DNA of 64,000 nt, from NCBI GenBank assembly GCA_024762995.1, contig JANTGI010000002.1, positions 1 to 64,000 on the forward strand. The letters are read 5' to 3'. The translations under genes were made by a program, and so were the position numbers. The notes under the pieces were generated by a model. The model was not told the DNA's origin and searched no databases. It saw only the letters and a list, made by a program, of their open reading frames with translations. This document shows positions 1 through 10,546 of this stretch, in pieces (positions within the stretch are counted from its first letter, which is position 1; each line of letters opens with the position of its first letter). The stretch is from Saprospiraceae bacterium (lineage in GTDB: Bacteria; Bacteroidota; Bacteroidia; Chitinophagales; Saprospiraceae).

Positions 1-223
1 ATTTTAATAAAATATATAAATAAAATCATGATTAACTAGGGAAAAACCCTTAGATTTGGGGCGTACTATGTGCTGAGAAAACAAAAAAGTCAAAAAAATT
101 TGATGATTTTACATTTTTAGCAAGGTTTTTGGTATAGATTTTACCCTTGGTGTTTTTTTTTAATATTTGCTTACCCTGAAACAGTAAGCGAGTATCCGCC
201 AAACGAATCAAAAATCGCAAAAT
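1..223. other. AT-rich non-coding leader at window edge
   Basis: No supportable gene. The last 60 bases before the first gene contain a T-run followed by aatatttg (near the Bacteroidota -7 element TAnnTTTG), which may be the promoter of the following envelope-protein gene; the match is imperfect. Confidence 0.35.
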
Positions 224-2143
224 ATGAAACAGTGTCTCAAATTTTTGACTCTTGCTATACTTATATTTTTAAGTACAGGAGTCAAAGCCCAAAATTGGAA
301 GTCTCACTACCGTCTTGCCGAAAAGAAGGAAAAAGTAGGTGCTTTTTCTGAAGCAGGCTTTCACTATGAAGCGGCTTACCGCCTAAAATCCAAACGAAAA
401 CTCGCCTATAAAGCGGCTGAATCTTATTATGCAGTAAAAGATTTTCGCCGTGCAGCCAATATGTATTCTAAGATATTGGATTATGACAAGCACTATCCAT
501 TAGTGCGGCTCAAGTATGCCCGTTGCTTAAAACAATCCGGACAATATGACCAAGCCATTCGTGAGTTTGTGTTTTTTATCAGCCATTACAAAGGTGATGA
601 TCGGTCGGTATGGGATGCGGTAGTCAATAAGGAAATAGAAGGTTGTGCCTTAGGAATCAGTTATTCTGATGCCGGATCCGGCTTGCTGAAAATAAACCAT
701 CTACCGAATACCATCAACACCGGGGCTATTGAAATGGCTCCGATTCCGGTTTCTGACAATACATTGTATTTCACTTCCGTGCAAAATGGAACAGGTACTT
801 TTTTGAGATCCAATAAGGAAGAAAATGAATGGACGCAGGCAACCCCACCAAACATGTTTCCCAAAATCGACGGTCAGCACTATGGAAGTGGTAGTTTGTC
901 ATCAGATTATAGACGTTTTTACTTTACAGAATGCCAAAATTCGGACGGATTAAGAGCCAAGTGCCGGATTTTTGTTACCGTTAAACAGAGTGATAGTTGG
1001 TCAAAGCCGACTGCCTTGGCGGATTATATTAATTGGCCGGGAAGTACGACAACGCAGCCTTTTGTGACTTCAAAGGATGGCAAAGAATTGTTGTTTTTTG
1101 CTAGTAACCGAGAAGGAGGACAAGGAGGTTTAGATATTTGGGTCGCTGAGCGGGAGATTACAAGTAGTTCTTTTGACTTTTCTTTTCCCAAAAACTTGGG
1201 GCCATCCATTAATACCTTAGGTGATGAGCAGACTCCGTTTTATGCCACGGATGAAGAAGCTTTGTATTTTAGTTCTAATGGATTGGTGTCTATTGGTGGG
1301 CAGGATGTGTTTAAATCTCACGGGGTTGTGGGGCATTTTGCGCAAGCGGAAAACTTGGGGGCTCCAATTAACTCTCCGGCGGATGACATGTATTTTGTAA
1401 AATCACAGAGTGGAAATAATGGTTATTTGGTGTCAAATCGAATATTTGGTAATCAAAAAATCAGTACGACAGACGAAGATATTTTTTCTTTTAACTTTAG
1501 CCCCAATCAGTATGTGCTGGAAGGTTTATTGTTAGATAATTCGCATCAGGTAGTAAAGAATGCAGAAGTAGCTCTTTACGAAAAAAATGGCAACGGAGAA
1601 TTGGTTTTCTTGACCGGCAAGACCTCGTTGGATGGGGCCTATAAATTTCCGGTAAGAGTTAATAAAAACTATGTGGTTGAAGTTCAGAAAGATGGTTTTC
1701 CTGTCAAGGAAATGAAGGTAAATACTTATAGCCATCAAAAGAATCCGAAATTGGAAGTGGATATTGTCCTTTCGGAATTAGATGAGTATGAAACCATGAT
1801 GGCTACAACGAATGAGACTCCGACCAATACTATTGGGTCTTCGGTTGCCGCATCGGATGATAAAACGGCTCCTAGATATACCGTGGGGACAACTTATAAA
1901 ATCCAATTGTCCAATTCTTCGGCAGATGTGGATTTGCATCATACCAAATATGGACGAATTGAGAGTTTGGGTAAGATTGAGAAAAATTATATTTCCGCAA
2001 GGGATACTTACTGGATTTTATTGGGAGATTATGCCGGCTATAAAGAAGCGGTACGTAATTTGGCGAAAGTCAAAAATAGAGGATTTGAAGAGGCTTTTAT
2101 TGTCAAGTATCGTAATGGTGAGCGGGTTGGGATTGGCAAATGA
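224..2143 (+). CDS. TPR-PD40 envelope protein with C-terminal SPOR-like domain
   Basis: A 639-residue exported protein with an N-terminal signal peptide (hydrophobic stretch to about residue 22, ending KAQ). Order seen: two to three TPR-like helical repeats (about 24-125), a PD40/WD40-like beta-propeller (about 150-425, with repeated 'ELLFFASNR', 'ALYFSSN' strands), a carboxypeptidase-regulatory-like Ig fold (about 430-505) and a SPOR-like segment (about 555-637, starting YKIQLSNSS). This resembles the T9SS/gliding-associated PorE type, but the C-terminal OmpA peptidoglycan-binding domain of that family is replaced by the SPOR-like segment, which in known families binds denuded peptidoglycan. 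A role in anchoring an outer-membrane complex to the wall is inferred. A hairpin terminator follows; it is monocistronic. Confidence 0.75.
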   Translation: MKQCLKFLTLAILIFLSTGVKAQNWKSHYRLAEKKEKVGAFSEAGFHYEAAYRLKSKRKLAYKAAESYYAVKDFRRAANMYSKILDYDKHYPLVRLKYARCLKQSGQYDQAIREFVFFISHYKGDDRSVWDAVVNKEIEGCALGISYSDAGSGLLKINHLPNTINTGAIEMAPIPVSDNTLYFTSVQNGTGTFLRSNKEENEWTQATPPNMFPKIDGQHYGSGSLSSDYRRFYFTECQNSDGLRAKCRIFVTVKQSDSWSKPTALADYINWPGSTTTQPFVTSKDGKELLFFASNREGGQGGLDIWVAEREITSSSFDFSFPKNLGPSINTLGDEQTPFYATDEEALYFSSNGLVSIGGQDVFKSHGVVGHFAQAENLGAPINSPADDMYFVKSQSGNNGYLVSNRIFGNQKISTTDEDIFSFNFSPNQYVLEGLLLDNSHQVVKNAEVALYEKNGNGELVFLTGKTSLDGAYKFPVRVNKNYVVEVQKDGFPVKEMKVNTYSHQKNPKLEVDIVLSELDEYETMMATTNETPTNTIGSSVAASDDKTAPRYTVGTTYKIQLSNSSADVDLHHTKYGRIESLGKIEKNYISARDTYWILLGDYAGYKEAVRNLAKVKNRGFEEAFIVKYRNGERVGIGK

Positions 2144-2370
2144 TTTAAGCTCCGGCCTGCCTTTGTTTCTACTTGGTTACAACCCATAAACAAGGGGTGT
2201 TTTAAACCGCCAAATACGGTCGATAGCAAGTTTTTAACTGCTTGATGGCTTTACGTTTATTGGAAATTCCCTTAGGATGCGGATAAGATAAAATGAAAAC
2301 TTCAGTTGTGAAAAGATAAAATAAAGAACTCCAATTACTTAAAATAACGACTAAATACAAAATATAAAAA

Positions 2371-2400
2371 AGTCGGGCATTGCAAATGCTCGGCTTTTTT
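2371..2400 (+). terminator. Rho-independent terminator
   Basis: Stem agtcgggcat / atgctcggct (10 pairs, two of them G-T), loop tgcaa, followed by a run of T. It ends the TPR-PD40 gene and lies directly against the promoter of the next gene. Confidence 0.75.
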
Positions 2401-2402
2401 AG

Positions 2403-2410
2403 TATCTTAG
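2403..2410 (+). promoter_or_regulatory. Bacteroidota-type -7 element, TATCTTAG
   Basis: 7 of 8 matches to TAnnTTTG, about 10 bases before the first ATG (2420) and 25 before the second (2435). Transcription would start near 2417, which favours 2435 as the translation start of the lipoprotein gene. Confidence 0.5.
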
Positions 2411-2434
2411 CCGTACAAAATGTGCCTGTGCCTT

Positions 2435-4189
2435 ATGAAACTATTCCCTCAAGTGAGTTTGTGGTTGTTTTTTGTGATAGCATTATTGGGGTGTAAACCC
2501 GATTATAACGAAGCGTTGTCGAATACACTTGTCGTGCGTATTACGGCGGACTTGAAAGGACTTAATCCGGTGCTTTATAGGGCGGGTTCTTCTACTAGGT
2601 TGATGAATTTGCTCATCCCGACCATCGTCGATTTTGATCCCAAGACCTTGGCTTTTGCTCCTGTATTAATTGATTCTCTTCCAAAAGAAGTCGTTTTGCC
2701 GGGTGAAAATAGCGATAAAGTGGCCTATCGTTTTAGGTTTAGAAAGGAAGCAAAATGGCCGGATGGCAGCTCGATTACCGCCAAAGACTATATATTTTCC
2801 CTAAAGGTCGCTTTTAATAGGAAGATTAGAGGCAATTCTTGGACACGGGTTTTGTCTATTATCGATAAGGTCATTACGAATCCTGACGACCCAAAGGAGT
2901 GCACCGTAGTCTTGAAAAAAAAATTGGCCAACTCATTGGGATATTTTGCGGGTTTTGAACTGTTGCCGGAGTATCATTACGACCCTAATCACCTGCTGGC
3001 AGCATTTCCTTTGGATGACTTTGTGAGTATTGAGCGCTTTGATAAGTTATGGACGGCACATCCGGAAATCACTCAATTTGCCCAACAATTTTCGCAAGAG
3101 AAATACATCAGAGAACCAGATGGTGTGGTGGGTGCCGGGCCCTATCGTTTGGCTAAATGGGAGGTCAATGATCAAATTGTCTTGGTGAAAAGAAAGAATT
3201 ATTGGGCGGATCAATTGTCTCCACCTTCAACATTGCTAGTCGGTTATCCGGACACGATTGTTTATAAAATTGTAGCGGATGAAGTAGCGACAAAATTAAA
3301 AATTAAAAATAAGGAATTGGATTTGGTGTCTAATTTAAGTGCATCGGACTTTATTAAATTTAAAAAGGACCCCATCATTCGGGAAAATTATAATTTCTTT
3401 ACACCGATATCGCAAGAGTTTTATGTGGTTATATTGAATACAAAATCGCCAAAATTAGATAATAACGTACGTATCGCCTTAGCCAAAAGTATTGATGTCA
3501 ATCAAATATTAGAGGCAACAGTCTCCGGGTTGGGTAAAAGAATAATCAGCCCTTTAAGTCCCAATTCTCCTTATTATCATCATGGACTAGAGCCGATAAA
3601 AAAGGATATACAAGCCGCCAAAGAGCTTTTAGCGCAAGCGGGATGGAGGGATAATGATCATGATGGGATATTAGAAAAAGAGATTCATGGTAAGGTTGTC
3701 CCATTAGAATTGACGATGGTCGCCGGAGGGACAAGTCCGATAGGCATGTCTTCGGCACCAATCATTAAGGCTGAAGCTGCAAAGGTGGGAATTAAAGTGA
3801 ATATTTTGGGGACGACAAATTCAGAAATATTGAGTAAGTTGCGAAGCCCAAAATTCGAAATGGCACTTGTTCGTTTTATTACTTCTCCCACGGATTATAT
3901 GCCTTATGGCTCTTGGCACTCAGATAATGCCGGACTAAAAGGGAAAAATTATTCGAGATATAGCTCCACGGAGATGGATGCCATCATTGATTCTTTGCAA
4001 ATGTCCCAAAAGCAAGAAGAGAAGAAGAAGGCTTATTTGCGGTTTCAAGAAAATTTATACGAGAATCAACCTGTCATCTTCTTGTTTTCGCCGGATAAAA
4101 CAATTATCGTACAAAAAAGGTGGGAGCCACTGATTACGCCCATTCGACCTAATTTTTTTGAAAATTCCTTTCGTCTAAAAAAGAATTAG
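2435..4189 (+). CDS. Peptide ABC transporter substrate-binding lipoprotein (SBP family 5)
   Basis: DppA/OppA-type extracellular solute-binding protein of about 584 residues. From the ATG at 2435 it begins MKLF and reaches a lipobox, ALLGC, with the lipidated cysteine at residue 20; the longer frame from 2420 would add five residues upstream of the promoter-proximal start. The SBP_bac_5 fold covers most of the protein: a 'WPDGSSITAKDYIFSLK' family signature near residue 105 and the 'GPYRLAKWE' strand near 235. It should capture oligopeptides in the periplasm and feed the two permeases encoded immediately downstream (gaps of 2 and -1 bases), so it is the first gene of a three-gene operon. Substrate cannot be deduced. 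Confidence 0.88.
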   Translation: MKLFPQVSLWLFFVIALLGCKPDYNEALSNTLVVRITADLKGLNPVLYRAGSSTRLMNLLIPTIVDFDPKTLAFAPVLIDSLPKEVVLPGENSDKVAYRFRFRKEAKWPDGSSITAKDYIFSLKVAFNRKIRGNSWTRVLSIIDKVITNPDDPKECTVVLKKKLANSLGYFAGFELLPEYHYDPNHLLAAFPLDDFVSIERFDKLWTAHPEITQFAQQFSQEKYIREPDGVVGAGPYRLAKWEVNDQIVLVKRKNYWADQLSPPSTLLVGYPDTIVYKIVADEVATKLKIKNKELDLVSNLSASDFIKFKKDPIIRENYNFFTPISQEFYVVILNTKSPKLDNNVRIALAKSIDVNQILEATVSGLGKRIISPLSPNSPYYHHGLEPIKKDIQAAKELLAQAGWRDNDHDGILEKEIHGKVVPLELTMVAGGTSPIGMSSAPIIKAEAAKVGIKVNILGTTNSEILSKLRSPKFEMALVRFITSPTDYMPYGSWHSDNAGLKGKNYSRYSSTEMDAIIDSLQMSQKQEEKKKAYLRFQENLYENQPVIFLFSPDKTIIVQKRWEPLITPIRPNFFENSFRLKKN

Positions 4190-4191
4190 CG

Positions 4192-5598
4192 ATGGCACCT
4201 TATATCCTGAAGCGATTATTGTATTTTCTGCCGACCCTGTTGGTTATTTCGATGATTACTTTCGGGCTGAGTAGTTTGGTGCCCGGTGATCCGGTGACTT
4301 TACTTATGGGCGAGGAGGTTTCTCCGGACGATACTAGCCCCGATGACTATGCACTCTGGTTGAAAGATTATCGAGCGATGGCAAGCGCATATAATTTGGA
4401 TAAGCCGAAGTTTTATTGCTCTATTATTCCATCCGTTTATCCGGACACCTTGTACAAAATATTTCCAATGTCAAATCGAAAAAGAGCCAAATCCTTTGTT
4501 CATTCATTTGGTTCTTGGGCTTCGGTTAATTCTTATCTACAAGAAGTGGAGCGTATGGAAAGGAAATGGAGAAAGAAGTCTCCTCGCCCTCCAAACTACA
4601 CGAAGATCAATAGTTTAATGAATCAACTAAACACCACCACAGATAAGGAAGACATTCAAAGAATCCTGCAACTACTAACACAGGAAAATTCTGATTTGGC
4701 TATTGATGATTTGAAGAGTAAGTTTGCACAAATGGCTACGGGGAGCAGATTAGGACTTTTGTGGCCTAAATGGGTCTGGCACGGGACTCAAAATCAATAC
4801 CACCAATGGTTGATTCATCTGTTACACGGAGATTTGGGTATTTCTAATGTAGATAAAAGAAAAGTATCCGCTAAAATCATGTCAGCACTACCGAAGACGC
4901 TATTGCTTAATTTTTTTGCGCTTTTAGTCGCTCTGTCTTTTGGGTTTCTTTTGGGAGTATATTTATCGACTCATGAAAATACTTTGATGTTTCGGTTTTT
5001 GTTGTCTAAAATCTATGCTGTATTGGCGATTCCATCTTTTTGGTTGGCGACACTATTGGTTGTTTTTTTTACAACAAGTGATTATGGCGCATGGACAAAT
5101 TTATTTCCATCCGGTGGATTCGGATATTTACCGAAAGGAGCGAGTATATTTCAAAAAATACAGATTCGAGCGAGTCATATAGTTTTGCCGGTACTGAGCA
5201 TTGCCATTCCTATTATTGGAGTGATTGCTCTCCAGTTACGTCGTAGTCTCGTTGCCGAAATGAAAAAAACATATATCAAGACGGCTATTTTAAAGGGGAT
5301 TTCTAGACGTAGAGTAATCTGGAAGCATGGTGTACGTAATGCGATATTCCCCATTTTGACGATGTTTAGCAATGTGTTGCCGGGGCTGATTGGTGGGTCG
5401 GTAGCCATAGAGTTGATTTTTAATATTTCCGGTATGGGGAGATTGTTGTTGTTTTCCATTTTTAGTAAAGATTGGGCGGTTGTCTTTGGTATTTTGATGT
5501 TTTCGGCCATTTTGACCATCATCGGTATGTTGCTATTGGATATCCTATACATGAGGCTAGACCCTAGAATACGACTGACCAAAGAAGAATTTGCCTAA
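4192..5598 (+). CDS. Peptide ABC transporter permease, DppB/OppB type
   Basis: Inner-membrane permease of 468 residues, against roughly 310-340 for typical DppB. The N-terminal OppB signature is present (TM1 about 10-30 followed by VPGDPV), then a hydrophilic insertion of about 160 residues (about 45-205) precedes the remaining five TM helices. The cytoplasmic EAA loop that contacts the ATPase is at about 362-385 (TAILKGISRRRVIWKHGVRN). It starts 2 bases after the binding protein and shares one base of its stop with the next permease, so translation is probably coupled. The insertion should lie outside the membrane and is rich in charged residues; its function is unknown. Confidence 0.88.
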   Translation: MAPYILKRLLYFLPTLLVISMITFGLSSLVPGDPVTLLMGEEVSPDDTSPDDYALWLKDYRAMASAYNLDKPKFYCSIIPSVYPDTLYKIFPMSNRKRAKSFVHSFGSWASVNSYLQEVERMERKWRKKSPRPPNYTKINSLMNQLNTTTDKEDIQRILQLLTQENSDLAIDDLKSKFAQMATGSRLGLLWPKWVWHGTQNQYHQWLIHLLHGDLGISNVDKRKVSAKIMSALPKTLLLNFFALLVALSFGFLLGVYLSTHENTLMFRFLLSKIYAVLAIPSFWLATLLVVFFTTSDYGAWTNLFPSGGFGYLPKGASIFQKIQIRASHIVLPVLSIAIPIIGVIALQLRRSLVAEMKKTYIKTAILKGISRRRVIWKHGVRNAIFPILTMFSNVLPGLIGGSVAIELIFNISGMGRLLLFSIFSKDWAVVFGILMFSAILTIIGMLLLDILYMRLDPRIRLTKEEFA

Positions 5599-6812
5599 TG
5601 GAAAAGCCACCAAAAAGGATTAGTTATTGGCGAAAGCTAATTAAAGGTTTACATCGTCGTCGAATTTTTCGGTGGGCAAAGACCTGGTTGCTAATGCTTT
5701 TGCTAATGGCTGTTTTTGGGGACTTTATCGCTAACGATATTCCGTTGTTTTGTCGTTATAAGGGGGCGGCCAGATTTCCAATCCTTGAGCAGGTATTGGG
5801 GGGCGGCACTATCTTTAATCAAACAACAGACTGGAATAATCCCCAAATTACATCTAAAATTTATCCACCGATACCCTACCGCTTTAATTCGATTGACCCA
5901 CTTAATAGTCAATTCAAATCCCCTTTCGGTAAACAGAATATCAAATCGTTGAAGTATCGGCACTGGTTGGGTACGGACCAAATTGGTAGGGATGTATTGG
6001 CCGGGATGATTAATGGAGCTCGTGTGAGTGTAGAAGTAGGTTTTTTGGGTATAGGGCTGGCAGCGATAATTGGGATTTTACTGGGGAGTTTTAGTGGCTT
6101 TTTTGGAAATTATAGGATAAAGTGGTCAATTGGACAATGGGTTATCACGATTGTTTCTTTATTGGCATTGGCTTGGTTAGCGTATGTGTTGCCATTTTAT
6201 TGGCCGCAAAATGGAGGAGGAATTATTTTTGGTTTAGTCTTACTGTTTATTTTCCTTCAAGTAGGTCTGAGTCGCATAAATTTCAAAACGAAGAAAATAC
6301 CCGTGCCGGTTGATGGAGCGACGATTCGGTTGGTGGAAGTATTTAATGCGATTCCCAATCTTCTGTTGGTATTGGTGATTAGTGTTCTTTTTCCGCCTTC
6401 GTTATTGGTTGTTGCGTTAGTTATCGGGGTGACACATTGGCCGATGATTACCCTATTTGTCCGAGGCGAAATGCTAAAAATCAGGCAGCGAGAATATTTG
6501 CTTGCGGCAAAAATGCAAAATATTCCGGAATGGAAGATTTTATGGAGACATGCCTTGCCCAACGCGATTGGGCCGGCCTTGATTGTTATTATGTTGGGTT
6601 TGGGGAGTGCGATATTGGCAGAAGCTTTTTTGTCTTTCATTGGTTTGGGTTTGCCACCGGATTTGGTTTCTTGGGGTAAGTTGTTGGCTGCATCACGAGA
6701 AAATTTTTCAGCTTGGTGGATGGCGGTTTTCCCCGGTTTGGCTATCTTTTTGACTATTTTTTCGGCTAATCGTATTGGTGAGATTTTGTTAGAGGAAATG
6801 AAAGCGGCCTAA
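5598..6812 (+). CDS. Peptide ABC transporter permease, DppC/OppC type
   Basis: 404-residue partner permease. TM1 is near 30-45; a loop of about 75 residues precedes the family signature LGTDQIGRDVLAGMINGARVS (near 125-145), followed by TM helices and the EAA loop at about 298-325 (LLAAKMQNIPEWKILWRHALPN). An extra pair of hydrophobic segments (about 175-220) sits between the usual TM2 and TM3, making the protein longer than common DppC. The ATG overlaps the previous stop codon (TAATG). No ATP-binding subunit (OppD/OppF) follows; one must be supplied from elsewhere in the genome. Confidence 0.88.
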   Translation: MEKPPKRISYWRKLIKGLHRRRIFRWAKTWLLMLLLMAVFGDFIANDIPLFCRYKGAARFPILEQVLGGGTIFNQTTDWNNPQITSKIYPPIPYRFNSIDPLNSQFKSPFGKQNIKSLKYRHWLGTDQIGRDVLAGMINGARVSVEVGFLGIGLAAIIGILLGSFSGFFGNYRIKWSIGQWVITIVSLLALAWLAYVLPFYWPQNGGGIIFGLVLLFIFLQVGLSRINFKTKKIPVPVDGATIRLVEVFNAIPNLLLVLVISVLFPPSLLVVALVIGVTHWPMITLFVRGEMLKIRQREYLLAAKMQNIPEWKILWRHALPNAIGPALIVIMLGLGSAILAEAFLSFIGLGLPPDLVSWGKLLAASRENFSAWWMAVFPGLAIFLTIFSANRIGEILLEEMKAA

Positions 6813-6844
6813 AGTAGAGGCAAGGCTTGACTTAACTCTACTTT
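6811..6844 (+). terminator. Weak hairpin after the peptide-transporter operon
   Basis: Perfect 9-bp arms AAAGTAGAG / CTCTACTTT with a 16-base loop, overlapping the stop codon of the second permease. There is no long T-run, so termination efficiency is uncertain. Confidence 0.35.
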
Positions 6845-6907
6845 AGCCCAATAACCACGGGGGATTGGCTACACACCAAAAAATGGTGCCTAGTCTGCCG
6901 GAACAAG

Positions 6908-6967
6908 CAGGTGCATCATACACAAAAATCACTTTTTTTGACTAAAAACAGGGGAACTTAAACACTT
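6908..6967 (+). repeat. Copy of dispersed upstream element (taaaaacagggg ... cttaaacac)
   Basis: The stretch tgcatcatacacaaaaatca, then tttttgactaaaaacagg at 6934-6951, aligns with the right arm of the palindromic element at 17955-18123 and with 37571-37617. It lies 40-100 bases before the M14 peptidase start. Confidence 0.5.
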
Positions 6968-7009
6968 TTCCTAAAAGTATGGATACCCAAACCTTTACAC
7001 TTTGCAAAT

Positions 7010-8752
7010 ATGAAAGTCAGATTACACTCCATTATTCTTTTTCTTTTTTTCTGCTGTTGGACACCAACGCTTAAAGCCCAAGACATGAAGCTAATTACCA
7101 TTTTTGAACAGACAGGTGGTCAAGAAACGCCTACCTATCAGCAAGTCATAGACTATTTTTCTCTTTTAGCGCAAGCATTTCCCGAAATTCACATTCAAGA
7201 AATTGGGATGACGGATGCCGGTTTGCCACTCCACTTGGTTACTTGGAATGCCGATGGGCTATTTCATTTTGATGAAATACGAAAAACAAAACGAATTTTG
7301 TTGATTAATAATGGCATACATCCGGGAGAGCCGGACGGCATTGATGCCACGATGTTGTTGTTTAGAGATTTGGCACAGGGTAAGATGAAGGTGCCGAAGC
7401 ATACGGTGTTGGCGACCATTCCGGTTTATAATATTGGCGGATGCTTAAACCGGAATAGTGAGACGAGAGCCAACCAAAATGGTCCCAAAGCCTATGGTTT
7501 TAGAGGCAATGCCCGCAATTATGATTTGAATAGAGATTTTGTGAAAGCAGATTCTAAGAATGCAGCGGCTTTCGCCAAAATTTTCCATCTGGTGCAGCCG
7601 GATGTATTTGTGGACAATCACGTGAGCAATGGAGCGGATTATCAGTACGTATTGACGCATTTATTTACCCAGCATAATAAATTAGGAGGGGAACTGGGGG
7701 AGTTTCTGCACCGCAAGATGATACCGGAGTTGGAAGCTTCTTTGGCGGCCAAGCATTGGGACATTACCCCTTACGTCAATGTCTTTAATCAAAAGCCGGA
7801 GTCCGGATTTGAGCAGTTTTTGGATAGTCCGAGATATTCTACGGGTTACGCCACCCTTTGGAATACGCTGGGGATGATGGTCGAAACACACATGTTGAAG
7901 CCTTACTCCGAGCGAGTATTGGGTAACTATGAGTTGATGAAGGAGATGATTGATTTTATTGACTTACATGGCGAAGAGATAAGGGTCTTGCGCCGAACTG
8001 CTTTCGCAAAAAACAGGACACAAAAGACTTATACTTTGCGCTGGGAAGTGGATGACTCCAAGCAGACTGTTTTTCCCTTCAAAGGATATGAAGCAGATTG
8101 GGTGACGAGTGCCGTAACGGGGCAAAAGCGATTAAAATATGATCGCTCCAGACCCTTTGTAAAGGAGGTCGTCTTTCAGAATTATTACAAGCCGGCGTTG
8201 ACTGTTTCTGTACCCAAGGCCTATATTATTCCGCAAGGTTGGTGGAATATAATCCAAAAAATGAAGGATAATCGGGTGCAAATGAGCCGACTGGAAAACG
8301 ATAGTTTAATGGAAGTCGAAAGCTATCGTATTGAAGATGTCCAAACCGTAGAAAGACCATTTGAAGGGCATTATTTGCACACGCAGGTAGCCGTTTCCGC
8401 TAAAATGGGGAAAGTCCTTTTTCGAAAAGGGGACTATCTGATAGAGACCAATCAACCGGCTTTTAGGTACATCATGGAAGTTTTGGAGCCGCAGGGGCCG
8501 GATTCCTTTTTTGCTTGGAATTATTTTGATACGGTGCTTGCGCAAAAAGAACATTTTTCTCCATACATTTTTGAAGACTTTGCGTGGGAATTGCTTCAAA
8601 ATGATGCTGAGCTAAAATCTGCTTTTGGAGCAAAGAAAGAGCAGGAGAAAGATTTTGCTAATAATTGGTATGCTCAATTAGAATGGATTTTTCAGCATTC
8701 TAAGTTTTATGAAAAGGCTCACCGTCTTTATCCGGTATTTCGTGTGCTTTGA
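7010..8752 (+). CDS. Secreted M14-family zinc carboxypeptidase-like protein
   Basis: 580 residues with an N-terminal signal peptide (about 1-24). The metallocarboxypeptidase zinc site is visible: H104-x2-E107 in NNGIHPGEPDG and the third ligand H204 in FVDNHVSNG; the general-base glutamate is probably in MMVETHML (about residue 291). The substrate-binding segment NYDLNRDFVK (about 170-179) is also typical of M14. About 250 further residues after the catalytic domain carry no motif I recognise. It probably trims peptides or peptide-like bonds outside the inner membrane. It is a single gene with long flanking gaps; a tttacactttgc box just before the ATG is a variant promoter candidate. Confidence 0.82.
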   Translation: MKVRLHSIILFLFFCCWTPTLKAQDMKLITIFEQTGGQETPTYQQVIDYFSLLAQAFPEIHIQEIGMTDAGLPLHLVTWNADGLFHFDEIRKTKRILLINNGIHPGEPDGIDATMLLFRDLAQGKMKVPKHTVLATIPVYNIGGCLNRNSETRANQNGPKAYGFRGNARNYDLNRDFVKADSKNAAAFAKIFHLVQPDVFVDNHVSNGADYQYVLTHLFTQHNKLGGELGEFLHRKMIPELEASLAAKHWDITPYVNVFNQKPESGFEQFLDSPRYSTGYATLWNTLGMMVETHMLKPYSERVLGNYELMKEMIDFIDLHGEEIRVLRRTAFAKNRTQKTYTLRWEVDDSKQTVFPFKGYEADWVTSAVTGQKRLKYDRSRPFVKEVVFQNYYKPALTVSVPKAYIIPQGWWNIIQKMKDNRVQMSRLENDSLMEVESYRIEDVQTVERPFEGHYLHTQVAVSAKMGKVLFRKGDYLIETNQPAFRYIMEVLEPQGPDSFFAWNYFDTVLAQKEHFSPYIFEDFAWELLQNDAELKSAFGAKKEQEKDFANNWYAQLEWIFQHSKFYEKAHRLYPVFRVL

Positions 8753-8904
8753 TTTCTTTTCCGATTAGGTGTGTGATGTAGTAAATTTTGTCTCGCCTTA
8801 CCAATGAAATTGATGACAATAATCATTCCGCAAGGGAGAAAAAGTAAGCAATTCGCCCATTAATTCCTCCTACATTTGGTTTTAAAATGTAACCATTTGG
8901 ATTT

Positions 8905-8933
8905 CCTGTTTTTAGGCAAAACTAAATAGTCAC
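8905..8933 (+). repeat. Inverted copy of the gcctaaaaacagg block plus ctaaatagtcac
   Basis: 8905-8917 is the exact reverse complement of gcctaaaaacagg (18094-18106); it is followed directly by ctaaatagtcac, close to ctaaacagttac at the other copies. It lies 17 bases before the start of the tyrosine phenol-lyase-like gene. The rest of the gap 8753-8949 shows nothing else. Confidence 0.45.
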
Positions 8934-8946
8934 TCTAAAATTTTAA

Positions 8947-10329
<1,383 letters not shown>

Positions 10330-10350
10330 CTCCTTCGGCAAAATACGTAA

Positions 10351-10380
10351 AACGCAGATCGCTTGATCTGCGTTTTATAT
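10351..10380 (+). terminator. Rho-independent terminator of the lyase gene
   Basis: Perfect 10-bp stem AACGCAGATC / GATCTGCGTT, loop gctt, followed by ttatatttt. It lies 22 bases after the stop codon. Confidence 0.8.
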
Positions 10381-10449
10381 TTTCCATAAGTGCCTGACAA
10401 AAGTAGATACAAGGCATGTCTCGTATCTACTTATCACTAATACCACAGA

Positions 10450-10540
10450 GAGCGATACCGTTGTATCGTTGTGACGTTATAACGAAGTACCTGTCTGCCT
10501 TTCGCTACGGCCTATGCGCTGCGCCAGCAGGCAGGCCAAA
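10450..10540. repeat. Dispersed repeat plus REP-like hairpin
   Basis: 10450-10493 (gagcgataccgttgtatcgt and following) matches 61531-61574; it contains a perfect small hairpin CGATAC-cgtt-GTATCG (10453-10468). It is followed by a REP-like inverted repeat, ctgcct ... aggcag, of the family seen at 26171, 26393, 26473, 30245 and 61368. It separates the lyase gene from the convergent ligA. Confidence 0.55.
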
Positions 10541-10546
10541 TTTTTT

